From Bacillus sp. FJAT-22090 (lineage in GTDB: Bacteria > Bacillota > Bacilli > Bacillales_A > Planococcaceae), in NCBI RefSeq assembly GCF_001278755.1, contig NZ_CP012601.1:310001-374000 (forward strand): a stretch of DNA of 64,000 nucleotides, written 5' to 3'. Both the position numbers and the translations under genes were made by a program. Every line of letters begins with the position of its first letter. The stretch's first letter is position 1. Positions 38,074-48,893 of the stretch are shown here, piece after piece. The notes beneath the pieces were generated by a model, which searched no databases, was not told where the DNA came from, and worked only from the letters and a program-made list of their open reading frames with translations.

Positions 38074-38706
38074 TTAATACATAAAACGATTCATAAAGCG
38101 TAACTGATCAAATTGCTGAATAGATTCATTGTCCACTCTACTACCTATTTTAGCCATTAAGCAATTGGCAGGGTGAGAACTAATTTCTGGATCATCTGTG
38201 GCAAAATATTCGAGTCCACCAGCTCGCATCATTTTTTCCATAACTTTTCGATATTCCCATACATTCAAGCCCGTTCCTTTTAAATCCCAATGCCAATAAT
38301 ATTCGGTCGTGATTGTAATATAGTCTTCCATTGCATCATCCATCATTGAAACACGAAGAAGTGTTTTTCCAACTCCTGTTCCTCGAAATTTCGGGATAAC
38401 TTCGATTGCCCCTAATTCTATTAAATTTTTCATATTACCTTGGGACCAACGTTCAAGTGGGTCGGGGTATAGAAATGTACAGTATCCAACAATGATATTT
38501 TCATCTCGAACAATAATAATTCTTCCTTCTGGTAGCTTAGCAATTTCGATGAGGGCTTTGTGTTGTTGAGCAGGAGCTCTAAAAGATACAAGATCCTCAT
38601 GGAATTCTAATTCAGCAATAATGTCTGAAGATATCGGGCCTTCGATAGTAACAGTACCATGCTTTGTTTCTAATTCAGTAGCATTATACATTTTATTGTG
38701 TATCAC
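38074..38706 (-). CDS. acuA: AcuA protein acetyltransferase (GNAT)
   Basis: GNAT acetyltransferase of 210 aa that acetylates a catalytic lysine of acetyl-CoA synthetase and switches it off. It starts at GTG 38706 with AGGTGGTG upstream. The acetyl-CoA site is PKFRGTGVGKTLLRVS; LERWSQGNMKNLIELGAIEV precedes it. It is divergently transcribed from acsA, the known arrangement in Bacillus. Confidence 0.92.
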   Translation of the reverse strand: MIHNKMYNATELETKHGTVTIEGPISSDIIAELEFHEDLVSFRAPAQQHKALIEIAKLPEGRIIIVRDENIIVGYCTFLYPDPLERWSQGNMKNLIELGAIEVIPKFRGTGVGKTLLRVSMMDDAMEDYITITTEYYWHWDLKGTGLNVWEYRKVMEKMMRAGGLEYFATDDPEISSHPANCLMAKIGSRVDNESIQQFDQLRFMNRFMY

Positions 38707-38871
38707 AAATTCACCACCTAAATAAATAAATGCAATTTACAAACATTATACCTTATTTTAAAGTGACAAGGTGTAGTGAAAAAGAAATATAATAAAACAT
38801 TCAAAACATTAGCAAAAATAGAAAAAAGTATTGTAGAATAGAAGAGTATATTTATCGAAAGGGTGAAGAGG

Positions 38872-40590
38872 ATGAAAATAGAAGTTTTACCAGTTTTAGA
38901 AGGGGATTATCAATTAAAAGATTATGAACAAACTGTAAAGACTTTTCAATGGGAAGATGCAGAGAAAAACTTTTCATGGAAACAAACAGGTAAAGTGAAT
39001 ATGGCCTATGAAGCCATCGATAGACATGCAGAATCTGATAAAAAAGAAAAAGTAGCTCTTTATTATCAAGATGCGAATAGAAAAGAATCCTATACATTTC
39101 TTGATATGAAGAATCAAAGCAACAAAGCTGCAAACGTTTACAACAAATATTCTAACCTTCAAAAAGGGGATCGTCTTTTCATTTTTATGCCTAGATCACC
39201 CGAATTATATTTTGCGTTACTTGGTGGAATTAAAATGGGCGTCATCGTTGGACCACTTTTCGAAGCATTTATGGAAGGTGCAGTATACGACCGATTGCTA
39301 GATAGTGAAGCAAAAGCAATTGTTACTACTCCCGAACTGCTTGAAAGAATACCTCTAGACAAATTACCTAACTTAGAAACAGTCTTTCTAGTAGGGGAAG
39401 CAGTAGAGGAAACCGAAAAATTTATCGACTTTAATAAAGCATTAGAAGGAGCATCCGATTCATTTGAAATAGAGTGGGTTGATAAAGAAGATGGACTAAT
39501 TTTACATTATACTTCTGGTTCTACTGGAAAACCAAAAGGTATATTACACGTGCATTATGCTATGGTACAACAGTATCAATCGATGAAATGGGTAATGGAC
39601 ATTAGAGACGATGACATTTATTGGTGTACTGCAGATCCTGGCTGGGTTACAGGTACATCCTATGGAATCTTTGGACCTTGGCTAACTGGAACTACTTTCT
39701 TAATTCTTGGAGGACGTTTTTCTCCAGATGCGTGGTACAAGGCGATAGAACAATATGGAGTAACGGTTTGGTATAGTGCGCCAACAGCATTCCGCATGCT
39801 AATGGGAGCAGGAGATGCAATAGTAAAAGAGCATGATTTAAGCTCTCTTCGACATATTCTATCTGTTGGGGAACCATTGAATCCGGAAGTAATTAAATGG
39901 GGAATGCAAGTGTTTAATAAAAGAATTCATGACACTTGGTGGATGACCGAAACAGGTGCTCAGGTTATTTGTAACTTCGCTTGTCTACCGATTAAACCTG
40001 GTTCAATGGGGAAACCATTACCTGGTTTAGAAGCTGCCATCATTGACAATCAAGGGAATATTGTTCCTCCTTATACAATGGGTAATTTGGCAATTAAAAA
40101 AGGATGGCCATCCATGATGCGTCAAGTTTGGAACAATAAAGAAAAATATGAATCTTACTTTATAAATGACGAGTGGTATTTCTCAGGGGATTCTGCCTAT
40201 ATGGATGAAGAGGGTTACTTCTGGTTCCAAGGAAGAGTGGACGATGTGATTATGACCTCTGGTGAACGAGTAGGTCCATTTGAAGTAGAAAGTAAATTAA
40301 TTGAGCACCCGGCTATTTTGGAGGCAGGAGTAATCGGAATTCCAGATCCTGTTCGCGGTGAAATTATTAAAGCGTTTGTCGCTTTAAATGAAGGATATGA
40401 ACCATCAGAAGAACTCATCGCAGATATTCAGCAGTTTGTTAAAAAAGGACTTGCTGCACATGCGGCACCTAGAGAAATTGAGTTCAAGGACAAGTTACCA
40501 AAAACGCGTAGTGGTAAAATTATGCGACGTGTATTAAAAGCGTGGGAATTAAAATTACCAACTGGTGATTTATCAACAATGGAAGATTAA
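38872..40590 (+). CDS. acsA: Acetyl-CoA synthetase
   Basis: AMP-forming acetate activation enzyme of 572 aa. ATG 38872 is used over the upstream GTG. Motifs: YTSGSTGKPKG (ATP), TADPGWVTGTSYGI (acetate pocket), WWMTETGAQ, GRVDDVIMTSGERVGP hinge, and the acetylatable lysine Lys549 in TRSGKIMRR. That lysine is the AcuA target in B. subtilis AcsA at the same number. Partners acuABC lie on the opposite strand. I saw no convincing cre between acuA and acsA. Confidence 0.95.
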   Translation: MKIEVLPVLEGDYQLKDYEQTVKTFQWEDAEKNFSWKQTGKVNMAYEAIDRHAESDKKEKVALYYQDANRKESYTFLDMKNQSNKAANVYNKYSNLQKGDRLFIFMPRSPELYFALLGGIKMGVIVGPLFEAFMEGAVYDRLLDSEAKAIVTTPELLERIPLDKLPNLETVFLVGEAVEETEKFIDFNKALEGASDSFEIEWVDKEDGLILHYTSGSTGKPKGILHVHYAMVQQYQSMKWVMDIRDDDIYWCTADPGWVTGTSYGIFGPWLTGTTFLILGGRFSPDAWYKAIEQYGVTVWYSAPTAFRMLMGAGDAIVKEHDLSSLRHILSVGEPLNPEVIKWGMQVFNKRIHDTWWMTETGAQVICNFACLPIKPGSMGKPLPGLEAAIIDNQGNIVPPYTMGNLAIKKGWPSMMRQVWNNKEKYESYFINDEWYFSGDSAYMDEEGYFWFQGRVDDVIMTSGERVGPFEVESKLIEHPAILEAGVIGIPDPVRGEIIKAFVALNEGYEPSEELIADIQQFVKKGLAAHAAPREIEFKDKLPKTRSGKIMRRVLKAWELKLPTGDLSTMED

Positions 40591-40591
40591 G

Positions 40592-40635
40592 AAAAGCCGC
40601 AGCTACCTGATTTTCAGGAAGCTGTGGCTTTTTTC
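40592..40635 (+). terminator. acsA terminator
   Basis: AAAAGCCGCAGCT / AAGCTGTGGCTTTTTT stem and T-run directly behind the stop codon. Confidence 0.88.
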
Positions 40636-40669
40636 TAATCATAATTACACCCTTCGAGAGTAGAAAAAC

Positions 40670-40790
40670 GGATGTGCGCTTGCCGCACGCTATGCATGAG
40701 CCTCCGCAGGATGAGTCGCTCCTTCGTCGCTCCCACATCCTTTACGGGGTCTCATTCTTCGCGCTCCTGCGGCGTGGAAGGCGCACATCC
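40670..40790. repeat. GC-rich inverted-repeat element, family C copy 2
   Basis: 121 bp, ends GGATGTGCGC and GCGCACATCC, near-identical to 19933-20053. It is preceded by CTAATCATAATTACACCC, which also precedes copy 3, so the copies share upstream DNA. Confidence 0.88.
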
Positions 40791-40970
40791 TGAAAACGCC
40801 TGTACATGCAGTGAAAAGGAATAATAGAATGTTCTATTCAGACTGTTGGTCGTTAATACATTTTATAAAATCTACATTAGAGATTCTAGTAGTCACGCAT
40901 TTATGCATATGCATATAAATTATTCAACCTAAGGGCTAATCATAATCACTCACTTTCGAGAATAGAACAC

Positions 40971-41027
40971 GGATGTGCGCTTACCGCACGCTATGCATGA
41001 GCCTCCGCAGGATGAGTCGACATCCTT
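40971..41027. repeat. Family C copy 3, internally deleted
   Basis: Left half intact (GGATGTGCGC to CAGGATGAGTCG), then directly ACATCC, so the middle and most of the right arm are lost. Its upstream flank CTAATCATAATCAC resembles that of copy 2, suggesting local duplication followed by deletion. Confidence 0.75.
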
Positions 41028-41119
41028 GAAATATCCGATGATACAGTACATTTCAATAAAAAGAGTGATAGCTGAACATATAATAGAATCTACATAAATC
41101 ATTATTAATAGAATACACT

Positions 41120-41219
41120 GGCATTCACGGCTTGCCAGCCGCATGACGTGCCGAATGAGACAGCGAAATGCGCTAGCGCATACAGCGGCTCATGCGGACG
41201 TGCGGCCAACGTGAGTGCC
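41120..41219. repeat. GC-rich inverted-repeat element, family D
   Basis: 100 bp with ends GGCATTCACG and CGTGAGTGCC and a central palindrome ATGCGCTAGCGCAT. Inner arms AGCCGCATGACGTGCC and GGACGTGCGGCC are also complementary in part. Its ends match fragments on either side of the B copy at 20 kb. Confidence 0.75.
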
Positions 41220-41280
41220 TATAGTTGGTCAAAAATATTTTAAGTCTATGTATATAATTTGTACTTAGAGACAGAAAGGC

Positions 41281-41312
41281 GGATGTGCGCTTGTCACACG
41301 CTACGCATTAGC
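41281..41312. repeat. Family C copy 4, truncated
   Basis: Only the first 30 or so bases (GGATGTGCGC to CTACGCATTAGC) remain. It stands just before the PBP terminator. Confidence 0.65.
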
Positions 41313-41326
41313 AACAGTATTATAAA

Positions 41327-41373
41327 TAAAAAAAGAGAGGAAGGAAGTGACTGAATTCACTTCCTTCCTCTCT
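41327..41373 (-). terminator. PBP gene terminator
   Basis: A perfect 17-bp inverted repeat, 41334-41350 with 41357-41373 (AGAGAGGAAGGAAGTGA arm), followed on the minus strand by TTTTTTTATTT. Confidence 0.93.
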
Positions 41374-41450
41374 AGATACTTCGTAATATTGTATTTTTCG
41401 TTTCTTTCAATGCGATAAACGCTAAAATCAGAAGATATTTGGTGCTTGTT

Positions 41451-44360
41451 TTATGGTGTATCTGATTCTTCACCCTCTACCGGTGTAGTTGTCTCACCAG
41501 TTTCAGGAGGGGTTGGTTCAATAATTACTTCCTCTGAACCCTCTTCAGGAGCAGTAGGAGGAATTACTTGTTCAGGTGGATCTGGTGTCTTCTCTTCGAT
41601 TGATACGATATTCGAAGCGCCCGATTGCAACCCTGTAATATCAACAGAAACAATGATATATTGACCACTACCATTAATAACAAAGCTCTTATTTTCTGCT
41701 TCTAGTTTAGTAGCAGCAAGTACTCTATTTCCATTTACAACTTGGTAAACTCTGTATCCTACAACATCAGGTGAAGCAGCGTCTGTCCAAGTAATTGTAT
41801 TTCCTGAAAGAGTTGCTGTTACTGCTGTTGGTGGACTTCCATCAGCTTGGAATACTTCTTCTGAAACAACATTACCAGCAAAACTAGATTTCTCTGGGAA
41901 TAGTTTGCTAGCATTTCCACCGAATTTGCCTAGCATCCGTTTAATAAACTGTTCGTTTACTCCGTATCCGCCCTGTACAACAAATTCACTAGGAGTTGAA
42001 TCTAATGAACGATATTTATTGCCATTAATCACAACATAGGATGATGTGATTAGACTGTCATCCGAAGCAGTAGGTAACATAGCAGCCGCATTAAATAAAT
42101 CTGACTTCACTAATCCTGCTTTGCTACATCCATCAGATACTGCAAGTCCAGATATACCACAGAAGGATCTCGTCACTACACCCTCAGGAACCGGAAAAGG
42201 ATTTGGTGCATCTACTAAGTCCGGATTTACATCATACATAGCATTCATCATATTTGACCAAAGCATGTTTATTCGAACACTTGGATGATTATAACGATTA
42301 TTCATATAGAATAGGGTTTCATTGTAATCGTAACCAAGCCATACACCTAGAGAAACATTTGGGTTATATCCAACTAGCCATGAGTCATTATGATCTTGAG
42401 TAGTTCCAGTTTTTGCAGCAAAATCTGATTGGAATTTTAATCTAGATTTTGCAAGTTTTGCAGTTCCATCCGATAAAACATCACGAAGCATATCGGTAAT
42501 AATATAAGAAGTAGCTGGGCTAAATACTTGAACAGGTTCAGTCTTATGTTGGTAAATGATATTCCCATCTACGTCTTCAATTTTTTCAATCATATAAGCA
42601 TCAATAAACTGTCCATTATTAGCAAATGTTCCAAATGCATTCGTATTTTCTTCAACAGTTGCACCATTTGTCATACCGCCGATAGATAATGCATGATTTG
42701 CGTATTCGTTTTCTTCAATATGCTCGAAGCCCATTTTGTATAAGAAATCAGTAGGCTTTCTGTCCATGATCAAATCATATAAACGAATAGTTGATAAGTT
42801 TTGTGATGTTTTTAAAGCATCACGAGCTGAAATAATCCCTAACTCTTGTTCTTTCGTATAGTTCTGAGGAGATTTAGTCCAAGTTGTACTTCCCAGATTC
42901 TCTAATTTAACATCGACAACTGGACTTCCAGCGCCAATTACTCCATATTCAATAGCTGGTGCATACACTAATAATGGCTTCATAGTAGAACCTATTGGAC
43001 GAACGGCTTGTGTTGCGTGATTTAATTGTTCTAAATTATAATCACGACCTCCAAGGAACGATAAAATTCTACCTGTACCATTTTCAATTAGCATACTTCC
43101 AACTTGTACAGGATAATCTTGAGTAATGGTTTCTCCTGTATTTGGATCTTTTACTTCTTTTGTGAATGTATGTCCATAAGTATCAAACTGATCTTTTACT
43201 TGAATCATTGCCTCGTACATATCTTTATTAATAGTAGTGTGAATTCTATAACCGCCAGTACTTACGGCACGTGCTGCTATAATATCATATTTATCGTATA
43301 ATTTTGACTCCGATTTTAATCTTTCAGGGTCTATCCCATCTGCTGAAGCAAACTGTTCACGAAGAATTGCTTTTACACGGTTTTCTATCTCAAAAGTTAG
43401 CCATGGGTATTTATCTTCTGGGACAATTTCTGGCTGTCTAAAATCCTTTGTAATATCGTAATTAATAGAAGAATTATATTCTTCCTCAGAAATATAACCA
43501 GTTTCTTTCATTCGAAACAAAACCGTCTTCATACGTTCAATTCCAGGTTTTAAAGCTTCTCCTTCTTTTAATACACCACCTTTTCTAAATGGTGTATATG
43601 CAAATGGTGCTTGGGGAATACCTGCTATATAAGCAGCCTGAGGTAAATTTAAGTCCTTTGCTTTGACATTAAAAATTCCTTGAGCAGCTGTTTCGATTCC
43701 AGCAATATTTCTTCCGTTTGCATTTCTGCCGTAAGGAATAATGTTCAAATAAGCTTCTAAGATTTCGTCTTTACTCATAAAGTGTTCCAAACGCATAGCC
43801 AGTAATATTTCCTTAGCTTTTCGTTCATAGGAAACTTCATTTGTTAGTATTTGGTTTTTAATTAACTGTTGAGTTAAAGTAGATCCACCTGTTTGTGTAT
43901 CAGAGTTTGTAACATCCTGTAGTAGTCCTCGGAAAATTGCTTTTGGTACAATTCCATTATGTACTTCAAAATATTCATCTTCCGTAGCTAGAACAGCATC
44001 TAAAACATATGGAGAAACTGCTGATAATTTAGTTTCTGTCCGTTCTAGATCTGTACGTAATTTACCTAAATAGACATCTCCGGCAAAATATATTTCGGAA
44101 GTCTCTTCATAGTTAAATACTGCTGCTCTCATTTCTTTCTTTTCGCGTAATGGCTCCTCTTTAACTAGAGATGCAAAGTAACCCGCACCTACCGATGCTG
44201 CAAATACACCTAAAGTGATGCAGACAATTAAAAAGAGTATGCTTAAGTTCCAAATAACACTAGATGAGATACGCAAGCCTTTTGCCCATTTAGTAGACTG
44301 CCATTCATCAAATTTATCTTTATAAAATTGGATTTTCTCTATCCATTTATCCATTAACAT
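41451..44360 (-). CDS. Class A penicillin-binding protein (1A family) with C-terminal FN3 domain
   Basis: Bifunctional peptidoglycan synthase of 969 aa from ATG 44360 (GGGGG upstream). Cytoplasmic tail, one membrane helix (about 33-60), then the glycosyltransferase domain with catalytic Glu127 in ATEDEYFEVH and GGSTLTQQLIKN. The transpeptidase domain has STMK (Ser458), SQN and KTGTT. After the catalytic part comes a fibronectin type III-like domain (PPTAVTATLSGNTITW) and an acidic Pro/Glu/Thr-rich tail. It polymerises and crosslinks wall glycan outside the membrane. It lies between acsA and tyrS; related Bacillales have a PBP there. Confidence 0.92.
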   Translation of the reverse strand: MLMDKWIEKIQFYKDKFDEWQSTKWAKGLRISSSVIWNLSILFLIVCITLGVFAASVGAGYFASLVKEEPLREKKEMRAAVFNYEETSEIYFAGDVYLGKLRTDLERTETKLSAVSPYVLDAVLATEDEYFEVHNGIVPKAIFRGLLQDVTNSDTQTGGSTLTQQLIKNQILTNEVSYERKAKEILLAMRLEHFMSKDEILEAYLNIIPYGRNANGRNIAGIETAAQGIFNVKAKDLNLPQAAYIAGIPQAPFAYTPFRKGGVLKEGEALKPGIERMKTVLFRMKETGYISEEEYNSSINYDITKDFRQPEIVPEDKYPWLTFEIENRVKAILREQFASADGIDPERLKSESKLYDKYDIIAARAVSTGGYRIHTTINKDMYEAMIQVKDQFDTYGHTFTKEVKDPNTGETITQDYPVQVGSMLIENGTGRILSFLGGRDYNLEQLNHATQAVRPIGSTMKPLLVYAPAIEYGVIGAGSPVVDVKLENLGSTTWTKSPQNYTKEQELGIISARDALKTSQNLSTIRLYDLIMDRKPTDFLYKMGFEHIEENEYANHALSIGGMTNGATVEENTNAFGTFANNGQFIDAYMIEKIEDVDGNIIYQHKTEPVQVFSPATSYIITDMLRDVLSDGTAKLAKSRLKFQSDFAAKTGTTQDHNDSWLVGYNPNVSLGVWLGYDYNETLFYMNNRYNHPSVRINMLWSNMMNAMYDVNPDLVDAPNPFPVPEGVVTRSFCGISGLAVSDGCSKAGLVKSDLFNAAAMLPTASDDSLITSSYVVINGNKYRSLDSTPSEFVVQGGYGVNEQFIKRMLGKFGGNASKLFPEKSSFAGNVVSEEVFQADGSPPTAVTATLSGNTITWTDAASPDVVGYRVYQVVNGNRVLAATKLEAENKSFVINGSGQYIIVSVDITGLQSGASNIVSIEEKTPDPPEQVIPPTAPEEGSEEVIIEPTPPETGETTTPVEGEESDTP

Positions 44361-44418
44361 TTCAACCCCCAAATCAAGAATTATTATACCATAATCGTTA
44401 TTCATTAGACGATAGTTA

Positions 44419-44446
44419 TTGACAACCGTTTTAGTTTAGGTAAAAT
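44419..44446 (+). promoter_or_regulatory. Sigma-A promoter of tyrS T-box
   Basis: TTGACA at 44419-44424 (perfect -35) and TAAAAT at 44441-44446 with a 16-base spacer. Start expected near 44453, just before T-box stem I. Confidence 0.75.
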
Positions 44447-44454
44447 AGTTATAT

Positions 44455-45966
<1,512 letters not shown>

Positions 45967-45976
45967 AATGAAAAAA

Positions 45977-46012
45977 GCTACTTCCCTATATACAAGGGAA
46001 GTAGCATTTTTC
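45977..46012. terminator. Bidirectional terminator between tyrS and the 54-codon gene
   Basis: GCTACTTCCC / GGGAAGTAGC stem with ATTTTT after it on the plus strand and a T-run on the minus strand as well. It serves tyrS and the convergent small gene. Confidence 0.9.
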
Positions 46013-46014
46013 AA

Positions 46015-46179
46015 TTAAAAACCACCGCGTTCATCAACATGATGATTATTTTGACCATCTTTTACTTGAAGTTTTTCCTTTTCCTCGTCATTTAACTTTT
46101 GTGGTTCTGTAAAATTTTCACTTATACTTTTGTCGTCTTTAGAGTTGTTGTTGGAAGTATTCGTTTTATTATTTTTCAC
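46015..46179 (-). CDS. Small hydrophilic protein, 54 aa
   Basis: A short gene on the minus strand: GTG 46179 to TAA 46015, with a strong ribosome site AAGGAGG 8 or so bases upstream. The product starts MKNNKTNTSNNNSKDDKS, is rich in Asn, Lys, Asp and Glu, lacks any hydrophobic stretch, and ends with NNHHVDERGGF. It ends 3 bases before the tyrS terminator hairpin, which has a T-run on this strand also. I do not recognise a named family. Coding evidence: ribosome site, a terminator and an uninterrupted frame. Its composition recalls small spore- or stress-related proteins, but that is a guess. Confidence 0.7.
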   Translation of the reverse strand: MKNNKTNTSNNNSKDDKSISENFTEPQKLNDEEKEKLQVKDGQNNHHVDERGGF

Positions 46180-46392
46180 TACATATCCTCCTTTTTTTTT
46201 CTATATTCATCTTTTATTATTCCCCATTAATAGACAAATAGTCATGAAATTATTAAAAAAATGAAAAAGTAAACAAAATAAGATGAAAATTGAGTAGTAA
46301 ATAGTATAGAATGATAATATTGAACGAATTTCCTACTATTCATGAAAAAATTAATTTTATTTTAATTTATTTTGGTCAAGGGGCTGTTTTAA

Positions 46393-46647
46393 GTGTGTGC
46401 AAATAAATACGTGGTCGATCGATTCGATGATTTTTTTGTTGTGCTTTTTGAAAAAGATAATAAAGCAAACAAACTCGTCATTTTAAAAGATAAGTTTACG
46501 ATTAACGCAAAAGTGGGAGACTTATTGGAAATACATTTCAATAAAGAAAAATCAGGCTATGATTTTATAGCGTTGAAGGAAGAAACTGATGATGCCAAAC
46601 AACGTTTGCTTGATTTAATTGAAGGAATGAAAATGCATAAAAATTAA
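46393..46647 (+). CDS. DUF3006-family protein
   Basis: 84 aa from GTG 46393 (AAGGGG upstream). YVVDRFDDFFVVLFE at the start and VGDLLEIHF in the middle fit DUF3006, small beta-rich proteins often found near MBL-fold hydrolases in Firmicutes; no function is known. It stands just before the palindrome-separated gene array and may be its left border. Confidence 0.65.
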   Translation: MCANKYVVDRFDDFFVVLFEKDNKANKLVILKDKFTINAKVGDLLEIHFNKEKSGYDFIALKEETDDAKQRLLDLIEGMKMHKN

Positions 46648-46748
46648 TGAATTGGCGGTTTGCTCTATATAGAGTAAATCGTTGGTACATAGAAACCATG
46701 TAACACTTGGTATATGGCTTCGTTTTTTATAACAATTTGAATTAAAGT

Positions 46749-46772
46749 AGCTGCCGGCAAGGCAGCTTTTTT
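46749..46772 (+). terminator. Terminator at array junction 1
   Basis: AGCTGCC / GGCAGCT stem (46749-46755, 46761-46767) and TTTTTT. Confidence 0.88.
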
Positions 46773-46802
46773 CTTGTTAACGCAGCATGTTAGGCTAACA
46801 AG
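46773..46802. repeat. Array palindrome, copy 1
   Basis: CTTGTTA at one end and TAACAAG at the other form a perfect 7-bp inverted repeat around AACGCAGCATGTTAGGC. It directly follows a terminator, as several later copies do. Confidence 0.7.
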
Positions 46803-46841
46803 ATGAATGGTAAAGTTAGAGAATCAAAAGTGGCTTAAGTA

Positions 46842-46973
46842 ATGTTAGGTGAAAATTTTTATGAACAGTTAGTTGAACATATGAATGCTGGTGTGTTAAT
46901 TTGCCTATCCTTGTATTATTGCATTTATTATTTTATATTTAAGATGAAAAAATTAGTAATAATCGATAAATAA
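46842..46973 (+). CDS. Possible 43-aa single-pass membrane peptide
   Basis: Open frame from ATG 46842 to TAA 46973. Residues about 14-33 form a hydrophobic helix (NAGVLICLSLYYCIYYFIF), followed by KMKK, the positive-inside pattern of a small membrane protein. No good ribosome site precedes ATG 46842 or the in-frame ATG at 46881, so this could be chance. It lies between array palindromes 1 and 2. Confidence 0.3.
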   Translation: MLGENFYEQLVEHMNAGVLICLSLYYCIYYFIFKMKKLVIIDK

Positions 46974-46988
46974 AACTCACTTTTTTTA

Positions 46989-47016
46989 TTCAACTAAAGG
47001 TGCAGTTTAGTCTTAA
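46989..47016. repeat. Array palindrome, copy 2
   Basis: TTCAACTAA ... TTTAGTCTTAA around GGTGCAG. It lies 36 bases before the DUF4256 start. A half copy (CAGTTAGTTGAAC) is seen earlier at about 46865-46877. Confidence 0.65.
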
Positions 47017-47052
47017 ACCATTATGAGTAAAAACAATAAGGGGGAAACTAAT

Positions 47053-47619
<567 letters not shown>

Positions 47620-47718
47620 ATTTTGCATAGACGGCTAAATTTATATTTGAGAACGGATGACTTGTAGAAGGCTTTAATTTCAGTCTTCAACTATCAGAGG
47701 CATTAGATATAGATCAAT

Positions 47719-47743
47719 GGGCTGCATAGGCAGCTCTTTTTTT
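47719..47743 (+). terminator. Terminator at array junction 3
   Basis: GGGCTGC / GGCAGCTC stem with CTTTTTTT. It closes the DUF4256 unit. Confidence 0.85.
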
Positions 47744-47772
47744 ATTCGAAAAAAGGAGCAGTTTAGTTGAAT
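47744..47772. repeat. Array palindrome, copy 3
   Basis: ATTCGA at one end, then AAGGAGCAG, then TTTAGTTGAAT. The right arm is intact and the left arm is decayed. Confidence 0.65.
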
Positions 47773-47839
47773 AATATATTTGTTTTTTCATGTTAATATG
47801 AATCTATAACATAAATGTGCACAAAAAGGAGTTGTATTA

Positions 47840-48286
47840 ATGCAAACTCATAACATTAAAGAAGAAGATTATTATAAAGTAATGGATGTTTTGAATGATT
47901 GGTGGGGTGGTCGAGAGATGACCCATTTGTTGCCTCGCCTGTTTTTCGAGCATTTCCAGTCAACAAGTTTCATAGTTGAAGACAATGAAGTTTTATCCGC
48001 TTTTCTAATTGGATTTGTGTCGCAATCAAATTCAAACGAAGCATACATTCACTTCGTTGGTGTTAATCCAGAATTCAGGAAGAACGGCTTAGCAAGAGAG
48101 CTATATGAATTGTTTTTTGCTAAGGTTCGAAACTTAGGTTGTAGCACTGTCCGTTGCATTACTTCACCAGTTAACGAGGGTTCTATCTCATTTCATAAAT
48201 CAATGGGTTTTTCCGTATCTTTAAAAACTGATTACGCTGGTGCAGGACAAGACCGTATTTTATTTACTAAAAATATTGCTACTTAA
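47840..48286 (+). CDS. GNAT family N-acetyltransferase
   Basis: 148 aa. AAAAAGGAG lies 9 bases before ATG 47840. The acetyl-CoA motif is VGVNPEFRKNGLARELYE (Arg-x-x-Gly-x-Ala), and ISFHKSMGFSVS is the usual fourth motif. The substrate is unknown. It is flanked by array palindromes 3 and 4, so it is one cassette. Such acetyltransferases are among the commonest cargo of gene cassettes. Confidence 0.88.
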   Translation: MQTHNIKEEDYYKVMDVLNDWWGGREMTHLLPRLFFEHFQSTSFIVEDNEVLSAFLIGFVSQSNSNEAYIHFVGVNPEFRKNGLARELYELFFAKVRNLGCSTVRCITSPVNEGSISFHKSMGFSVSLKTDYAGAGQDRILFTKNIAT

Positions 48287-48297
48287 AATTATCCTTA

Positions 48298-48322
48298 TTA
48301 AACTAACGATTGCTTTAGTTGT
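48298..48322. repeat. Array palindrome, copy 4a
   Basis: TTAAACTAAC ... CTTTAGTTGTA around GATTG, just after the GNAT stop codon. Confidence 0.72.
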
Positions 48323-48329
48323 AGATTAT

Positions 48330-48352
48330 GTTGCGTATGCAACTCTATTTTC
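48330..48352 (+). terminator. Short hairpin at array junction 4
   Basis: GTTGC / GCAAC stem with a T-rich tail (TCTATTTTCTT), placed between palindromes 4a and 4b. Confidence 0.6.
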
Positions 48353-48355
48353 TTA

Positions 48356-48382
48356 TTGAACTAACGCAGCAGTTTAGTTGTA
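48356..48382. repeat. Array palindrome, copy 4b (closest to consensus)
   Basis: TTGAACTAAC, then GCAGCA, then GTTTAGTTGTA: the fullest copy in the window. It stands 17 bases before the next start codon. Confidence 0.78.
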
Positions 48383-48398
48383 GGATGGGAGAAAAAAA

Positions 48399-48893
48399 GT
48401 GAAAAAAATACTGAAATACACAATAATCGGCTTTGTTTCTTTTTTTCTGGTTTTTTTCGGATTTTACTACCTATTGAGATGGGCTAAGCAAGGAGAGTTT
48501 TTAAAATACGATAATGGTGTGACAATTGAAGTTTATAATTCAAGTAAACAAGTAATAACGGATTTAAACTTATATTTTTCATTTGATGGTAATCATGTAT
48601 ATCAGGATTTAGGTAATATCAATCAATTAGAACCCGGAGAAACCACTAGTCTTTATAGTCATGAAATAAATGACACAGGTAATGATAGAAGTTTATACAT
48701 GCATTATCCAATTAACAAAACTGAGGCAGAAGTTGAGAGTCTCGCTTATTTACCGTCTTATAAACCAAGTAAGGTAGTAGTTATCTTAGAAATAATCGGA
48801 ACTGATAACAGGGGGAAACTTTTATTTAGGGTAAAAGGGTATGAAGATGTTTTTGGCCAATATGAAATTGATTTGACTTCCGCTAGAGAGTGA
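48399..48893 (+). CDS. Membrane-anchored protein of unknown function
   Basis: 164 aa from GTG 48399 with a GGGAG-type site upstream. One N-terminal membrane helix (residues about 8-28, TIIGFVSFFLVFFGFYYLL) is followed by an external beta-rich domain with TIEVYNSSKQVITDLNLYF and ending FGQYEIDLTS. No known family was recognised. It is the third clear cargo gene of the palindrome-separated array. Confidence 0.7.
   Translation: MKKILKYTIIGFVSFFLVFFGFYYLLRWAKQGEFLKYDNGVTIEVYNSSKQVITDLNLYFSFDGNHVYQDLGNINQLEPGETTSLYSHEINDTGNDRSLYMHYPINKTEAEVESLAYLPSYKPSKVVVILEIIGTDNRGKLLFRVKGYEDVFGQYEIDLTSARE

Noticed and set aside
38707-38871. cre site between acuA and acsA
   Set aside because: Expected from B. 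subtilis, but no sequence there fits TGWAARCGYTWWCA acceptably.
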